NCBI RefSeq assembly: GCF_002091675.1
Contig: NZ_BDAE01000002.1
Coordinates: 243,481-307,480 of the forward strand
Reading direction: 5' to 3'
DNA length: 64,000 nucleotides
Source of the DNA: Pseudomonas luteola NBRC 103146
GTDB taxonomy: Bacteria > Pseudomonadota > Gammaproteobacteria > Pseudomonadales > Pseudomonadaceae
Shown: piece by piece, positions 7,332 through 17,408 of the stretch
How positions within the stretch are numbered: the stretch's first letter is position 1
How the letters are laid out: each line of letters starts with the position of its first letter
Position numbers and translations under genes: made by a program
The notes under the pieces: generated by a model
The model's database searches: none
What the model was told of the DNA's origin: nothing
The model's input: only the letters and a program-made list of their open reading frames with translations

Positions 7332-9038
7332 TCACGTATGGGAGTGAGGGGCTGGTGTTTCACTCTGGGCGGTATTGGTAGGCGGCAGGTTGTCGGGCGG
7401 AATGGCCAGCGCGCGCAGCGCACCTGACATGATTTGGCTGAACACCGGTGCCGAAACCAGACCGCCGTAGTAGCCGATCTTGGTCGGGGAGTCCATCATC
7501 ACGGCCAGTACCAGCTTGGGATCGCTGGCGGGCGCCATGCCTACGAACATCGAACGATAGGCATGCTCCTTGTAGCCGCCGCCCCCGGAACGACGGGCAG
7601 TACCACTTTTCCCTGCCACCTGATAGCCCGGCACCCGGGCGCGCACGACACCGCTGGGATCTTCCACTACCTCCTTGAGCATCATGCGAATCCGATGCGC
7701 CACCTGTGGGTCCATCGCAGGCACCAGTTGTTGTGGGTTATCGCGCAGCAGCGAGAGTGGGGCAAGCTTTCCGTCATTGGCAAAGACCGTATAGGCCTGG
7801 GCCAGCTCGGCGGTATTGACGGCCAGACTATAGCCATAGGACATGCTGGCTGTGGCGATTCTGGACCATTTCACATGGTTCGGCAGATAACCTGCGTTTT
7901 CACCCGGGAAACCCAGAGACAGGGGCGAGCCAAAGCCGACCCGGGCCAGCTGCTCAAGGATAGGTTTGGGACCGACTTCCAAGGCAACCTTGCTCATGCC
8001 GATGTTCGACGAGTTGATCAGCACGCCGGTCATGGTCAGGATGTCCCGACGTGCTACGTCGCGAATCGTGTGGCCGTCGATGACAAACCAGCCCGGCGCC
8101 ACACTCACCTGGGTATTTTCGTTGAATTTTCCCGTGGCCAGCGCTGCTGACATGCTGAACGGCTTGATAACCGAGCCGGGTTCGAACACATCGGTTAGCG
8201 CGCGGTTACGCATGAAAGTCGGGTTGATGGATGCCCGGTTGTTCGGGTTATAAGACGGAAAGTTCGCCATGGCCAGGATCTGACCATTCTTGGGGTTGAC
8301 CAGTACGGCCGAGCCGGACAGGGCACCAAACTTGGTTACGGCCTCCTGCAGGGCGCGATAGGCCTCGAACTGCAGACGCAAGTCAATGGACAGGGCAATG
8401 TCCTGGCTGGGCTTGGGCTGTTTGTCGACCTTGATGTTCTTGACGATGGAGCCGCGCGGGTTGATCAGCACCTCGCGAACGCCTGCTTTCCCGCTGAGCC
8501 ACTCGTTGTAGCCCAGCTCCACGCCTTCCTGGCCTTCACCATCCAGGTTCACCAGACCAATCAATTGGGCTGTCAGGTCGGAGGTGGGGTAATAGCGCTT
8601 GTACTCCTTGAGCTGGTGCACGCCCTTGATATCGAGCGCCATGATGTCCTCGCCTTCGATGGGAGACAGGCCACGGGCCAGGTAAAGGAAATGCTTTTCC
8701 GAACGGGCGCTGATGTAGGACACAAGCTCGCCGGCGGGACGATGCAGTGCCGCTGCCAGCGCAGGCACCCGGTCCATGCTCTCCTTCATTTCCGAAGGGT
8801 TGCACCAGATCGTCGACACTTCGGTTGAGACGGCCAGGGGAGAACCGTTGCGGTCGGTAATCAGGCCCCGGGTAACGGGGATGGGGATATGACGAACGCT
8901 GCGCCGCTCGCCCTGGTCGATCAGAAACTCACTGTCATGAACCCGGAGATAGACCAACCTGGACGCGACGGCCAGAGTAAGCAGGAGCAAAAAAAATAAC
9001 ACCGCATGAAAACGGTAGCGGTTTGAAAATCCATTCAT
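7332..9038 (-). CDS. Class B penicillin-binding protein (FtsI/PBP3-like transpeptidase)
   Basis: 568 residues: short cytoplasmic N-terminus, one membrane anchor (about 11-30), dimerisation domain, then the transpeptidase domain. All three active-site motifs are visible: SxxK as S289-VIK, SxN as SSN at 343-345, and KSGT at 477-480. It crosslinks septal or side-wall peptidoglycan in the periplasm. It is not in a division/cell-wall (mra) cluster, so it is likely the accessory PBP3 paralogue known in Pseudomonas (PbpC-type) and not FtsI itself. The upstream ribosome binding site is weak. It converges on the second Rsm sRNA. Confidence 0.88.
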   Translation of the reverse strand: MNGFSNRYRFHAVLFFLLLLTLAVASRLVYLRVHDSEFLIDQGERRSVRHIPIPVTRGLITDRNGSPLAVSTEVSTIWCNPSEMKESMDRVPALAAALHRPAGELVSYISARSEKHFLYLARGLSPIEGEDIMALDIKGVHQLKEYKRYYPTSDLTAQLIGLVNLDGEGQEGVELGYNEWLSGKAGVREVLINPRGSIVKNIKVDKQPKPSQDIALSIDLRLQFEAYRALQEAVTKFGALSGSAVLVNPKNGQILAMANFPSYNPNNRASINPTFMRNRALTDVFEPGSVIKPFSMSAALATGKFNENTQVSVAPGWFVIDGHTIRDVARRDILTMTGVLINSSNIGMSKVALEVGPKPILEQLARVGFGSPLSLGFPGENAGYLPNHVKWSRIATASMSYGYSLAVNTAELAQAYTVFANDGKLAPLSLLRDNPQQLVPAMDPQVAHRIRMMLKEVVEDPSGVVRARVPGYQVAGKSGTARRSGGGGYKEHAYRSMFVGMAPASDPKLVLAVMMDSPTKIGYYGGLVSAPVFSQIMSGALRALAIPPDNLPPTNTAQSETPAPHSHT

Positions 9039-9253
9039 GGTCTTGGCAACTTGACGTGTTCAATGCCTGGGCAGGCCATCGTCAGGCCTGCTGGCCCGGC
9101 GAGGCGAGAAAGCGCGGATAGTACCGTAAAGGTGCCAGTCGTTGGCGATGGGTTTCGCATAGATGTAGGCATTTTTCGATCTCGAAGGCGCGACACGACC
9201 AATGGTCATTCCGCCAAACAACCGGTCTTGAGCGGCTCTCACAGGCGGGATCG

Positions 9254-11134
9254 CTAGCGTCTGGGTGTAATGCCGTGCTTGTGCAGCTTCCGGTAAAGCG
9301 TGTTTCGGCTTATGCCAAGGCGTTCGGCCGTGCGTGTCATCTGCCAATGTTCCTGCTCCAGTATCTGGAGCAGGGCGGTCTTTTCGGCATCTTCCAGAGG
9401 CGCATCCAGCGTCAGGGCGGGCAGGCTCGCTGGGCTGGAAATCTCCTGCGGCAGATCACCCCTGCGAATCACCCCGTCCTCGCACAAGGCCACCAGGGTG
9501 CGCAGGACATTGCGCAGCTGGCGAACGTTGCCTGGCCACCGGTACCCAAGCAGGGCCTGGCGAGCCTCGGCGTCCAGGTGCAGGCTCTGGCCCTGCGCCT
9601 CTTCAAGCAGCAAGTGATTGAGCAGCGCGGCCTTGTCGAGCCGCTCACGTACCGGCGGCAGGCTCACCACCAGACCGTTGAGCCGGTAGTACAAATCCTC
9701 CCGAAAGCTGCCATCGCCTACCCGTATCCTGAGATCGCGGTGGGTGGCGCTAATGATGCGGACATCAATCGCCTGCGGTTGTCCGCCCAGCGGAACGACT
9801 TGCCGTTCCTCCAGTACGCGCAGCAGGCGGGTCTGCAACATCAGGGGCATATCGCCAATTTCGTCGAGAAACAGGGTGCCGCCGTGGGCTTCGAGTAGCT
9901 TGCCACGCATGCCTTCCTTGCGCGCACCGGTAAACGTGCCACCGGCGTAGCCGAACAGCTCGCTTTCGATAAGTGATTCCGGGATCGCCGCGCAGTTAAG
10001 AGCAATAAAAGGCTTGCTGGCGCGCGAACCGGCCAGATGCAGGGCCTTGGCGAAGGCCTCCTTGCCAGTTCCTGTCTCACCGGTAAGCAGCACCGGAACA
10101 TCGCGCTCCATGACCTTGCGGGCGCGCTCGAACTCCCGTGCAAGGGCAGGATCTTCGAGGCACAGTGCTGGACGCGGCGGGGTACGGACAGGCACGGAAT
10201 GAACAAGCTTGTGCGGCGCTCGCAGCTGTCCATAGAAGCGTGTTCCTTCAGTGCTGTACAGCAGCCAGCAATGTGTAGGATGCGGTTGTGCACGATCAAG
10301 TAACGAAGCAAGGGGAAGCTCGATGAGCGTCTCTACGGGTTGCCTCAGAAGGGCCGGTCGCGTCGTGCCTAGCAGGTTCAGCGCGCTTTCGTTGATGGCG
10401 CTGATTCGGCCAGACTCATCAAACGCCAGCAAGCCTTCACTCAGCAGCCCGACGTAGTCCGGCTGGGTATGGAAGCGCAGCAGATAACTGTCCTCGCATT
10501 GACGCAGGAAATAGCAGCTTTCGATGAGCTTGGCCGACAGGTTGACCAGCGCCATGGTGTGAAACTGGCTCTGCCGGGAAACGGTGCGCCGCGCCGAGGA
10601 CACATCCAGCACGGCCAAAAGGTCTCCGGCAGGGTCGAATACCGGGCTGGCGGAGCATGTCAGGATGGTGTGGCGATTGCGGAAGTGCTCATCCTGATGA
10701 ATCGTCAGTGCATGCCGTTCGACCGCGCAGGTGCCGATGCCATTGGTGCCCTCGCAGGATTCGCTCCAGTCTGCTCCCAACCACAGGCCTGCCCGCTGAA
10801 AGGTGTCTCGTTCGGCCTCGTGGGTGATGCAATCGAGAATAAGGCCGCTGGCATCGGTAAGCAGGACGGCATGACCGGCACCCGCGAGCTGCTGATGCAG
10901 GCGATTCATCTCGCCATGGGCGATTTCCAGCACCCGTTGTGAGCGCTCGCGCTGCTCAAGGATACGAGGGTGCTCGAGTACGCTGGGCGAGGTGGCAGTG
11001 GACGGATCCAGGCGGTGCTGTTCGAGACAGCGACGCCACGAACGGGCAATGGCTGGATCGGTGTCGGCCTGGCCCAGACCATGACCAACGGCAAGCACCT
11101 GACGCGTGTGACGGCTCATGGGTGTGGCAGTCAT
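9254..11134 (-). CDS. acoR: Sigma54-dependent transcriptional activator, AcoR-like
   Basis: 626 residues with three parts. The N-terminal half holds a GAF-type sensor (CEGTNGIGTCAVE, then CSASPVFDPAGD) and a PAS-like stretch near FDESGRISAINESAL. The AAA+ domain has Walker A GETGTGKEAF, a sigma54-contact loop written GTFTGA (a variant of GAFTGA I recall from AcoR relatives) and Walker B LFLDEIGDM. The C-terminal Fis-type helix-turn-helix is MTRTAERLGISRNTLYRKL. It lies divergent from exaC and adhP, which carry a -24/-12 promoter, so it very probably activates alcohol/aldehyde oxidation in response to a small inducer. The first ATG (11134) is preferred over the TTG at 11152. Confidence 0.85.
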   Translation of the reverse strand: MTATPMSRHTRQVLAVGHGLGQADTDPAIARSWRRCLEQHRLDPSTATSPSVLEHPRILEQRERSQRVLEIAHGEMNRLHQQLAGAGHAVLLTDASGLILDCITHEAERDTFQRAGLWLGADWSESCEGTNGIGTCAVERHALTIHQDEHFRNRHTILTCSASPVFDPAGDLLAVLDVSSARRTVSRQSQFHTMALVNLSAKLIESCYFLRQCEDSYLLRFHTQPDYVGLLSEGLLAFDESGRISAINESALNLLGTTRPALLRQPVETLIELPLASLLDRAQPHPTHCWLLYSTEGTRFYGQLRAPHKLVHSVPVRTPPRPALCLEDPALAREFERARKVMERDVPVLLTGETGTGKEAFAKALHLAGSRASKPFIALNCAAIPESLIESELFGYAGGTFTGARKEGMRGKLLEAHGGTLFLDEIGDMPLMLQTRLLRVLEERQVVPLGGQPQAIDVRIISATHRDLRIRVGDGSFREDLYYRLNGLVVSLPPVRERLDKAALLNHLLLEEAQGQSLHLDAEARQALLGYRWPGNVRQLRNVLRTLVALCEDGVIRRGDLPQEISSPASLPALTLDAPLEDAEKTALLQILEQEHWQMTRTAERLGISRNTLYRKLHKHGITPRR

Positions 11135-11258
11135 TCTTATTGTGCTCCGCAAGGTGAATTCCGGGTCCTTGATTCACAGGAACCCTCCGATTCAGCGAAG
11201 TGCGTAATAGCGCCTATGCTTGATCAGGCGCAGGTTAAATGCAATGCAGATCATCGAC

Positions 11259-11320
11259 TGTGTCAGAAGTGGTACAGCCTGTCACGCCTGCTGTCCTGGC
11301 GCTGACACACGATGTGACAC
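11259..11320 (+). promoter_or_regulatory. Candidate upstream activator sites for the AcoR-like protein
   Basis: Inverted TGTGTCA (11259-11265) and TGACACA (11303-11309), plus another TGACAC at 11315, lie 55-115 bp upstream of the -24/-12 promoter. That is the position and TGTC/GACA flavour expected for enhancer sites of AcoR-type activators. The assignment is by position and pattern only. Confidence 0.4.
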
Positions 11321-11373
11321 CTGCCGGTTCGTGCCGGACAGCCGAAGCCGCCTGCGGCGCACATTTGCCACAG

Positions 11374-11390
11374 TTGGCCCAGGCCTTGCT
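11374..11390 (+). promoter_or_regulatory. Sigma54 (-24/-12) promoter of exaC
   Basis: TTGGCCCAGGCCTTGCT has the invariant GG (11376-11377) and GC (11388-11389) separated by exactly ten bases, with TTGC(T) as in the -12 consensus. It lies 54 bp before the exaC start codon and opposite a sigma54 activator gene. Confidence 0.8.
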
Positions 11391-11443
11391 ATTTCTCAGG
11401 TATTACCGGTCCTCATAACAAACACAACATCGGGAGAACCACC

Positions 11444-12964
11444 ATGCGTTACGCAGCCCCTGGCAGCCAAGGTGCTCTGATCACCCTGCAATCCCGTTAC
11501 GGCAATTACATCGGCGGCGAATTCGTACCGCCGGTCAAGGGCCAATATTTCACCAATACCTCGCCGGTCAATGGCTCTGTCATTGGCGAGTTTCCCCGTT
11601 CCTCTGCTGAAGATATCGAAAAAGCGTTGGATGCTGCCCATGCGGCGGCAGATGCCTGGGGCAAGACGTCAGTACAGGCGCGCTCGTTGACCCTGCTCAA
11701 GATTGCCGACCGCATCGAGCAGAATCTGGAAAAACTGGCCATTGCCGAAACCTGGGACAACGGCAAGGCCGTGCGTGAAACCCTTAATGCCGACGTGCCG
11801 CTGGCCGCCGATCATTTCCGCTACTTTGCAGGTTGTATCCGGGCTCAGGAGGGGACGGCGGCCGAAATCGACCAGCATACGGCGGCGTATCACTTCCATG
11901 AGCCGCTCGGCGTGGTCGGGCAGATCATTCCCTGGAACTTCCCGCTTCTGATGGCTGCCTGGAAGCTGGCGCCCGCGCTGGCTGCAGGTAACTGTGTGGT
12001 ACTCAAACCGGCCGAGCAGACGCCGCTCTCCATTACGCTCTTCGTTGAGATGATTGGCGACCTGCTGCCACCCGGTGTGATCAATATCGTGCAGGGCTAC
12101 GGCAAGGAGGCGGGGGAAGCCCTGGCGACCAGCACACGCATCGCCAAGATTGCCTTTACCGGCTCGACGCCGGTGGGCTCGCATATCCTCAAGTGCGCAG
12201 CGGCCAATATCATTCCAAGTACGGTCGAGTTGGGGGGCAAGTCACCCAACATCTATTTCGACGACATCATGGGCGCGGAGCAAAGCTTTATCGAAAAGGC
12301 GGCCGAAGGGCTGGTGCTTGGCTTCTTCAACCAGGGAGAGGTGTGCACTTGCCCATCCAGGGCTCTGGTGCAGGAATCTATCTATGAGCCGTTCATGGCG
12401 GAAGTCATGAAAAAGGTTGCGCAGATCAAGCGCGGTGATCCGTTGGACACCGATACCATGGTCGGCGCCCAGGCCTCTCAGCAGCAATTCGAAAAGATAG
12501 TTTCGTACCTGGAAATCGCGCGTGGCGAAGGGGCCGAATTTTTGACTGGCGGCGCTGTGGAAACCCTGCAGGGCGACCTGGCCAATGGGTATTACATCCA
12601 GCCGACCCTGCTCAAGGGCCACAACAAGATGCGGGTATTCCAGGAAGAGATCTTCGGGCCGGTCATCGGTGTGACCACGTTCAAGGACGAGGCCGAAGCG
12701 CTTGCCATTGCCAACGATACCGAGTTTGGCCTGGGCGCGGGGGTCTGGACGCGGGATATCAATCGCGCGTATCGCATGGGTCGCGGCATCAAGGCCGGGC
12801 GTGTGTGGACCAACTGCTATCACCTCTATCCTGCCCATGCGGCATTCGGTGGCTACAAGAAGTCCGGCATCGGTCGCGAGACCCACAAGATGATTCTGGA
12901 TCATTATCAGCAGACCAAGAACCTGCTGATCAGCTACGACACGAATCCGCTGGGCTTCTTCTAG
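11444..12964 (+). CDS. exaC: NAD-dependent aldehyde dehydrogenase (ExaC/AldB type)
   Basis: 506 residues, the usual length. Class signatures: IPWNFPLLM (162-170) in the cofactor region, FTGSTPVG (238-245) Rossmann turn, catalytic base Glu262 in VELGGKSPN, and catalytic Cys301 in [11 protein letters not shown]. The sequence style ([13 protein letters not shown] start, [15 protein letters not shown]) is that of Pseudomonas ExaC acetaldehyde dehydrogenases, which oxidise acetaldehyde to acetate. GGGAG sits seven bases before the ATG. It is driven by a sigma54 promoter and is followed by adhP, so the pair would oxidise ethanol or similar alcohols. Confidence 0.92.
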   Translation: MRYAAPGSQGALITLQSRYGNYIGGEFVPPVKGQYFTNTSPVNGSVIGEFPRSSAEDIEKALDAAHAAADAWGKTSVQARSLTLLKIADRIEQNLEKLAIAETWDNGKAVRETLNADVPLAADHFRYFAGCIRAQEGTAAEIDQHTAAYHFHEPLGVVGQIIPWNFPLLMAAWKLAPALAAGNCVVLKPAEQTPLSITLFVEMIGDLLPPGVINIVQGYGKEAGEALATSTRIAKIAFTGSTPVGSHILKCAAANIIPSTVELGGKSPNIYFDDIMGAEQSFIEKAAEGLVLGFFNQGEVCTCPSRALVQESIYEPFMAEVMKKVAQIKRGDPLDTDTMVGAQASQQQFEKIVSYLEIARGEGAEFLTGGAVETLQGDLANGYYIQPTLLKGHNKMRVFQEEIFGPVIGVTTFKDEAEALAIANDTEFGLGAGVWTRDINRAYRMGRGIKAGRVWTNCYHLYPAHAAFGGYKKSGIGRETHKMILDHYQQTKNLLISYDTNPLGFF

Positions 12965-12974
12965 GCCCGTCATG

Positions 12975-13000
12975 GGGGCCGGTGAATCCTCATCGGCCCC
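12975..13000 (+). other. Strong hairpin between exaC and adhP
   Basis: GGGGCCGGTGA-ATCC-TCATCGGCCCC forms an 11-bp stem with one G-T wobble, 11 bases after the exaC stop, with no T run. A second hairpin (GAAGGCTCA-ACC-TGAGCCTTC, 13027-13047) follows. They may stop part of the transcription or protect the exaC message; adhP could be partly co-transcribed. Confidence 0.45.
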
Positions 13001-13170
13001 TGGGACTGCGGCGTATCTACTCCTGTGAAGGCTCAACCTGAGCCTTCCTTGAGCCAGGTCATCATTTCTGTGCCTTGTTTGCTCCAGGCTTGCAGTATGG
13101 AGCGCCGGAACGATTGACCTGTATTTGCCAGCACGACTCCATACGTCATGTATCCATGAGGGATCACGTC

Positions 13171-14202
13171 ATGCCTAAAACAATGAAAGCTGCCATCGTT
13201 CGTGAGTTTGGTAAACCGCTGGAAATCGAGGAGGTGGATGTCCCTACCCTAGGCGCAGGACAGGTCCTGGTGAAGATCGAAGCCTCCGGGGTGTGCCATA
13301 CCGACCTGCATGCCGCCGAAGGCGATTGGCCGGTCAAACCCAATCCGCCCTTCATCCCGGGGCATGAAGGGGTTGGGTATGTGGTCGGGGTGGGTGCTGG
13401 CGTCACCCATGTGAAGGAGGGGGATCGGGTCGGTATCCCATGGTTGTACTCCGCCTGTGGTCATTGCGAACACTGCCTCGGGGGTTGGGAAACACTGTGC
13501 GAGGATCAGAAGAACACGGGCTACTCGGTCAATGGCGGCTTTGCCGAATATGCCCTGGCTGATGCCGGCTACGTGGGACGGCTGCCGGATAATGTGGGCT
13601 TTGTGGAGATTGCGCCGGTGTTGTGTGCCGGGGTGACCGTTTACAAGGGACTCAAGATGACCGAAACCAAGCCCGGGCAGTGGGTAGTGATCTCCGGAAT
13701 TGGTGGCCTTGGACACATGGCCGTGCAGTATGCCAAGGCCATGGGCATGAACGTGGCCGCAGTCGATGTGGACGATAAGAAGCTGGAACTGGCGCGCCGG
13801 CTGGGGGCTGAGGTTACGGTCAACTGCCGTGAGCTGGACCCGGCGGGCTATCTGAAAAAGGAGATCGGCGGCGCCCACGGTGCCCTGGTCACGGCTGTCT
13901 CGCCCAAGGCGTTCGAGCAGGCTATCGGCATGACCCGTCGTGGTGGCACCATTGCCCTGAACGGGCTTCCGCCGGGAGAATTCCCATTATCGATCTTCGA
14001 CATGGTCCTCAACGGCACAACCGTTCGCGGCTCCATCGTCGGGACGCGGCTGGATCTGCAGGAAGCCCTGGAGTTTGCCGGTGAGGGTAAGGTCAAGGCG
14101 ACGGTTGCAGCCGAACCTCTCGAAAACATTAACGACATCTTTTCCCGGATGCACGAAGGCAAGATCGAAGGACGTATCGTGATCGATATGAGCCTTTCAT
14201 GA
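13171..14202 (+). CDS. adhP: Zinc-dependent alcohol dehydrogenase AdhP
   Basis: 343 residues, normal for AdhP. Catalytic zinc ligands are in [15 protein letters not shown] and [10 protein letters not shown]; the structural zinc lobe is [15 protein letters not shown]; the NAD-binding turn is [14 protein letters not shown], with a following VDVDDKKLE that indicates NAD preference. It interconverts alcohols and aldehydes in the cytoplasm. The ATG at 13171 has GAGG about nine bases upstream and gives the family N-terminus ([10 protein letters not shown]); the longer frame from 13075 is not supported. Downstream of exaC and the AcoR-like activator, it fits ethanol-type alcohol use. Confidence 0.93.
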   Translation: MPKTMKAAIVREFGKPLEIEEVDVPTLGAGQVLVKIEASGVCHTDLHAAEGDWPVKPNPPFIPGHEGVGYVVGVGAGVTHVKEGDRVGIPWLYSACGHCEHCLGGWETLCEDQKNTGYSVNGGFAEYALADAGYVGRLPDNVGFVEIAPVLCAGVTVYKGLKMTETKPGQWVVISGIGGLGHMAVQYAKAMGMNVAAVDVDDKKLELARRLGAEVTVNCRELDPAGYLKKEIGGAHGALVTAVSPKAFEQAIGMTRRGGTIALNGLPPGEFPLSIFDMVLNGTTVRGSIVGTRLDLQEALEFAGEGKVKATVAAEPLENINDIFSRMHEGKIEGRIVIDMSLS

Positions 14203-14206
14203 TCAG

Positions 14207-14248
14207 GCCGGTTATCCGCCCTCCGTGTGCAGTCGGGCGGATAACGGC
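14207..14248. terminator. Bidirectional terminator between adhP and the LysE gene
   Basis: GCCGGTTATCCGCCC (14207-14221) pairs with GGGCGGATAACGGC (14235-14248), with one bulged G. It fills the gap between two convergent genes. No long T run follows, so termination strength is uncertain. Confidence 0.55.
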
Positions 14249-14875
14249 TTAACGTTCCGCTGCCATCTTGACGGCCAGCCCCGCCAACACCGTACCCATC
14301 AGCCAGCGCTGGACCACCAGCCATAGCGGCCGACCCGTCAGGAAGGCCGCTATCGAGCCTGCCGTAAAGGCGATCAATCCGTTCACGGTTACGCTGATCA
14401 AAATCTGGGTTGCGCCTAGAACGAGGGACTGGGTCAATACGCTTCCAAGCTCAGGCGAGATGAACTGCGGCAGCAGGGACAGGTAGATCACGGCAATCTT
14501 GGGATTAAGCAGGTTGGTCACAAAGCCCATGGTGAAGAGTTTGCGTGGACTGTCCTTGGGTAGATCCCTGACCTGAAACGGAGACCGTCCGCCGGGTTTC
14601 ACGGCCTGCCAGGCCAGATATAGCAGATACAGCGCACCGCCTATCCGCAGCGCATCGTAGGCGAAGGGCACCGCCATCAGCAGAGCAGTGATTCCAAGGG
14701 CTGCACAGACCATGTAGAACGCAAAGCCCAGGGCCACGCCGCCAAGGGAAATCATGCCGGCCGTTCGGCCCTGGCAGATGGAGCGGGAAATCAGATAGAC
14801 CATGTTTGGTCCGGGCGTCAGCGCCATGCCCAGGGTGATAGCCGCAAAGGCGAGCAGATGTGAAAGTTCAGGCAT
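14249..14875 (-). CDS. LysE/RhtB family amino-acid or metabolite exporter
   Basis: 208 residues with about six hydrophobic segments. The N-terminal family signature is clear: ITLGMALTPGPNMVYLIS, in which TPGPN is the hallmark, followed by GVALGF and a central TNLLNPKIAVIYLSLLPQF. Family members export amino acids such as lysine, threonine or homoserine lactone across the inner membrane; the substrate here is unknown. I use the ATG at 14875, which has GGAG five bases upstream, since the ATG at 14890 has its codons inside that ribosome binding site. Confidence 0.87.
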   Translation of the reverse strand: MPELSHLLAFAAITLGMALTPGPNMVYLISRSICQGRTAGMISLGGVALGFAFYMVCAALGITALLMAVPFAYDALRIGGALYLLYLAWQAVKPGGRSPFQVRDLPKDSPRKLFTMGFVTNLLNPKIAVIYLSLLPQFISPELGSVLTQSLVLGATQILISVTVNGLIAFTAGSIAAFLTGRPLWLVVQRWLMGTVLAGLAVKMAAER

Positions 14876-15013
14876 GACGACTCCGTTCAAGACATTGTTT
14901 CTAGGCTATCTATATATCATCGGAAAACGTTCAATGGATTGAATAATAAGCCAGCAGGAAAGGGCTAAGCTTAGAGCACTCGCTATATACAACAAGAACA
15001 AGGTGAAAGGCCC

Positions 15014-16417
15014 ATGAATGCGCAACAACCCTTTCTCTCTCCATTATCTGCTGTTATTGAGGAGATTCAGGCGTTTCTCGGTGAGCGGATCGTAACCAGT
15101 CTCGCGGAGCGTGAGCAGCATGGTCATGGCGAGTCCTACCATGCGACCCGGATGCCTGATGCCGTCTGCTATGCACATAGCACCGAAGAAGTCTCCCGCA
15201 TCGTCAAGGTCTGCGCCCACTACGGCGTTCCCATCGTTCCCTTTGGAGGCGGCACCTCGCTGGAAGGGCATGTCTGTGCGCTCAAGGGTGGCATCTGTAT
15301 AGACCTTAGTCGCATGCAGCGCATCCTGGCGGTTCGCCCGGGCGATCTGGATGCCACGGTTGAAGCCGGAGTGACGCGCCAGCAGCTCAATACCGAACTG
15401 CGGGCCACGGGACTCTTCTTTCCCATCGATCCGGGCGGAGAAAGCACCCTGGGCGGCATGGCGGCAACACGTGCCTCCGGGACCAATGCCGTACGCTACG
15501 GGACCATGCGGGAGAATGTCCTGTCGCTGACCGTGGTGTTGGCCGATGGCCAGATCATCAAGACGGCCAACCGTGCCCGCAAGTCCTCGGCGGGTTATGA
15601 CCTGACGCGGCTGTTTGTGGGCTCGGAAGGTACGCTGGGGATCATCACCGAAGTGACCTTAAGGCTCTATGGCATTCCGGAAACCACGTCCGCTGCGGTA
15701 TGTACCTTTCCCGATGTAGAGAGCGCTGTGACCTCGGTGGTAACGATCATCCAGTACGGTATTCCTGTCGCCCGGGTCGAGCTGCTGGATGCGCGGACTA
15801 TCATGGCTGTGAACCGCTATTCAAAGATGACGCTGGATGAGCGGCCCACCTTGTTCTTCGAATTTCACGGCTCACCGGCAGGCGTTGCCGAACAAGTAGA
15901 GCTGACCCAATCGATCACCGAGGGTAACGGGGCGCTGAACTTTGTCGCTGCGGCCGATGCCGACGCGCGTAACGCGCTTTGGAAGGCCCGTCATAATGTG
16001 CACTACGCCATGCAGGCCATGCGGCCGAATGGGCGGGTATGGAGTACCGACGTGTGCGTGCCTATCTCGCAGCTGACGCCCTGTATTACGGAAACTGAAA
16101 AAGACGTGCTGGCCGCCTCGTTCTTTATCGCGATGGTTGGACATGTGGGGGACGGTAATTTTCACCTGGGGCTGGTGGTCGATCCGTCCAGTGAGGCTGA
16201 ACTGGCGGAGGCCGAAGCGCTCAATGAACGGCTGGTGCGCCGCGCCATCGCCCTGGACGGGACCGCCACGGGCGAGCATGGCGTAGGGTCGGGCAAGATC
16301 AAGTTCATGACGCTTGAGCATGGCGCCGCAGTGAACACCATGCGCACCCTTAAAATGGCGCTGGACCCCCAGGGAATTCTCAACCCGGGCAAGGTGCTCC
16401 CGGACGCCGATGTCTGA
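15014..16417 (+). CDS. FAD-linked 2-hydroxyacid dehydrogenase (D-lactate dehydrogenase/GlcD-like)
   Basis: 467 residues. The FAD-binding_4 domain is marked by VPFGGGTSLEGHV and DPGGESTLGGMAATRASGTN, and the C-terminal FAD-oxidase domain by FFIAMVGHVGDGNFHLG and ATGEHGVGSGKIKFM, which contain the His and Glu residues of the active site. This is the layout of cytochrome-type D-lactate dehydrogenases and the GlcD subunit of glycolate oxidase, which pass electrons from a 2-hydroxy acid to the respiratory chain. No glcE/glcF genes are adjacent, so a single-subunit D-lactate-type enzyme is more likely. Confidence 0.85.
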   Translation: MNAQQPFLSPLSAVIEEIQAFLGERIVTSLAEREQHGHGESYHATRMPDAVCYAHSTEEVSRIVKVCAHYGVPIVPFGGGTSLEGHVCALKGGICIDLSRMQRILAVRPGDLDATVEAGVTRQQLNTELRATGLFFPIDPGGESTLGGMAATRASGTNAVRYGTMRENVLSLTVVLADGQIIKTANRARKSSAGYDLTRLFVGSEGTLGIITEVTLRLYGIPETTSAAVCTFPDVESAVTSVVTIIQYGIPVARVELLDARTIMAVNRYSKMTLDERPTLFFEFHGSPAGVAEQVELTQSITEGNGALNFVAAADADARNALWKARHNVHYAMQAMRPNGRVWSTDVCVPISQLTPCITETEKDVLAASFFIAMVGHVGDGNFHLGLVVDPSSEAELAEAEALNERLVRRAIALDGTATGEHGVGSGKIKFMTLEHGAAVNTMRTLKMALDPQGILNPGKVLPDADV

Positions 16418-16496
16418 CTCCTCGGCAAGCAGGCCCGCCTGGAAATAACAGCGGGCCAGCTTTACATACTTTTTTATAGATCGGATTTTTGTATAC

Positions 16497-16528
16497 CCCA
16501 GGAAAGACGCAGGGTGTACTTCCTGGGA
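16497..16528 (-). terminator. Possible terminator of the SDR gene
   Basis: An eight-bp perfect inverted repeat (CCCAGGAA/TTCCTGGG) with a 15-base loop lies just past the SDR stop. T content after it on the minus strand is poor. A second repeat (GGCCCGC at 16432-16438, GCGGGCC at 16451-16457) lies after the dehydrogenase on the other strand and may do the same job for it. Confidence 0.4.
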
Positions 16529-16538
16529 CAGAACAGGA

Positions 16539-17276
16539 TCAGGCGAACCCGCCATTGGCGCGTATGACTTGCGCGTTGATCCAGCTGCCTGCTGGGCTTG
16601 CCAGAAACGCCACCACCTCGGCGATGTCCTCAGACGTACCGAGGCGCTCAAGCGGTGTAGCCTGTTCGATCTGCCGGATCTGCTCCTCACTTTTGTCATT
16701 GAGAAAGAGCTCGGTTGCCACCGGGCCGGGCGCAATGGCATTGACGGTGATGTCCTGGCCGCGCAATTCATTAGCCAATACTCTGACCAAACCTTCAACG
16801 CCAGCTTTTGTAGCGATATAGGGGCCGTACGTGGGCAGCGATTTGGCGATCACGCTGCTGGATAGCGCAATGATCCGGCCGCCACGCTCTACCTGCTGCG
16901 CCGCCTGGCTCAACACCAGAAACGTGCCGCGCAGGTTGACGGCCATCATCCGGTCAAACGCCTCCAGGTCACCTGCCGAAACAGGAGTATTGGTCATGAT
17001 ACCGGCGCTGTTCACGACTATATCGATCCGTCCGTAGGCTTCCTTGGCCGCCTTGAACAGGGTCTGCACATCTTCCAGGGTGGCAACGTCGCCTCTGACC
17101 GCGAGGGCATTACCTCCCAGTGACTCTATTTCAGCCACCAAAGCCTCCGCAGGGCCTCGGCTGTGGGCGTATTGAATGGCAACGGAAAAGCCTGCCTGGG
17201 CGAGACGTTTGGCAATGGCGTGTCCGATACCACGGGAAGCGCCGGTAACAATGGCTGTACGGGATGAATGCGGCAT
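16539..17276 (-). CDS. Short-chain dehydrogenase/reductase
   Basis: 245 residues, a classical SDR. The cofactor motif is TGASRGIG (11-18), the structural NSAG is at 89-92, Asn114 is present, and the catalytic Ser is in ALSSS (137-141) with Tyr153 and Lys157 in YIATK. QYAHSR after the second strand suggests NADPH. It reduces a carbonyl or oxidises a hydroxyl group on an unknown substrate. It is divergent from a LysR gene, whose start lies about 130 bp away, the usual arrangement for a regulator and its target. Confidence 0.88.
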   Translation of the reverse strand: MPHSSRTAIVTGASRGIGHAIAKRLAQAGFSVAIQYAHSRGPAEALVAEIESLGGNALAVRGDVATLEDVQTLFKAAKEAYGRIDIVVNSAGIMTNTPVSAGDLEAFDRMMAVNLRGTFLVLSQAAQQVERGGRIIALSSSVIAKSLPTYGPYIATKAGVEGLVRVLANELRGQDITVNAIAPGPVATELFLNDKSEEQIRQIEQATPLERLGTSEDIAEVVAFLASPAGSWINAQVIRANGGFA

Positions 17277-17408
17277 GTCCGACTCCTAAAGGCAGGGCCG
17301 GAACGTCCAGCCCTTTCATGGCTGTCATTTTTTGCAATTCATTGGCATTGGATAAATGCACAGAACTTGGTAAGACCGTTCAACAGGCACCAACAATGGG
17401 CTGAGGCC

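Noticed and set aside
12242-13036. 264-codon open frame on the minus strand
   Set aside because: Antisense to exaC with no family motif or ribosome binding site.
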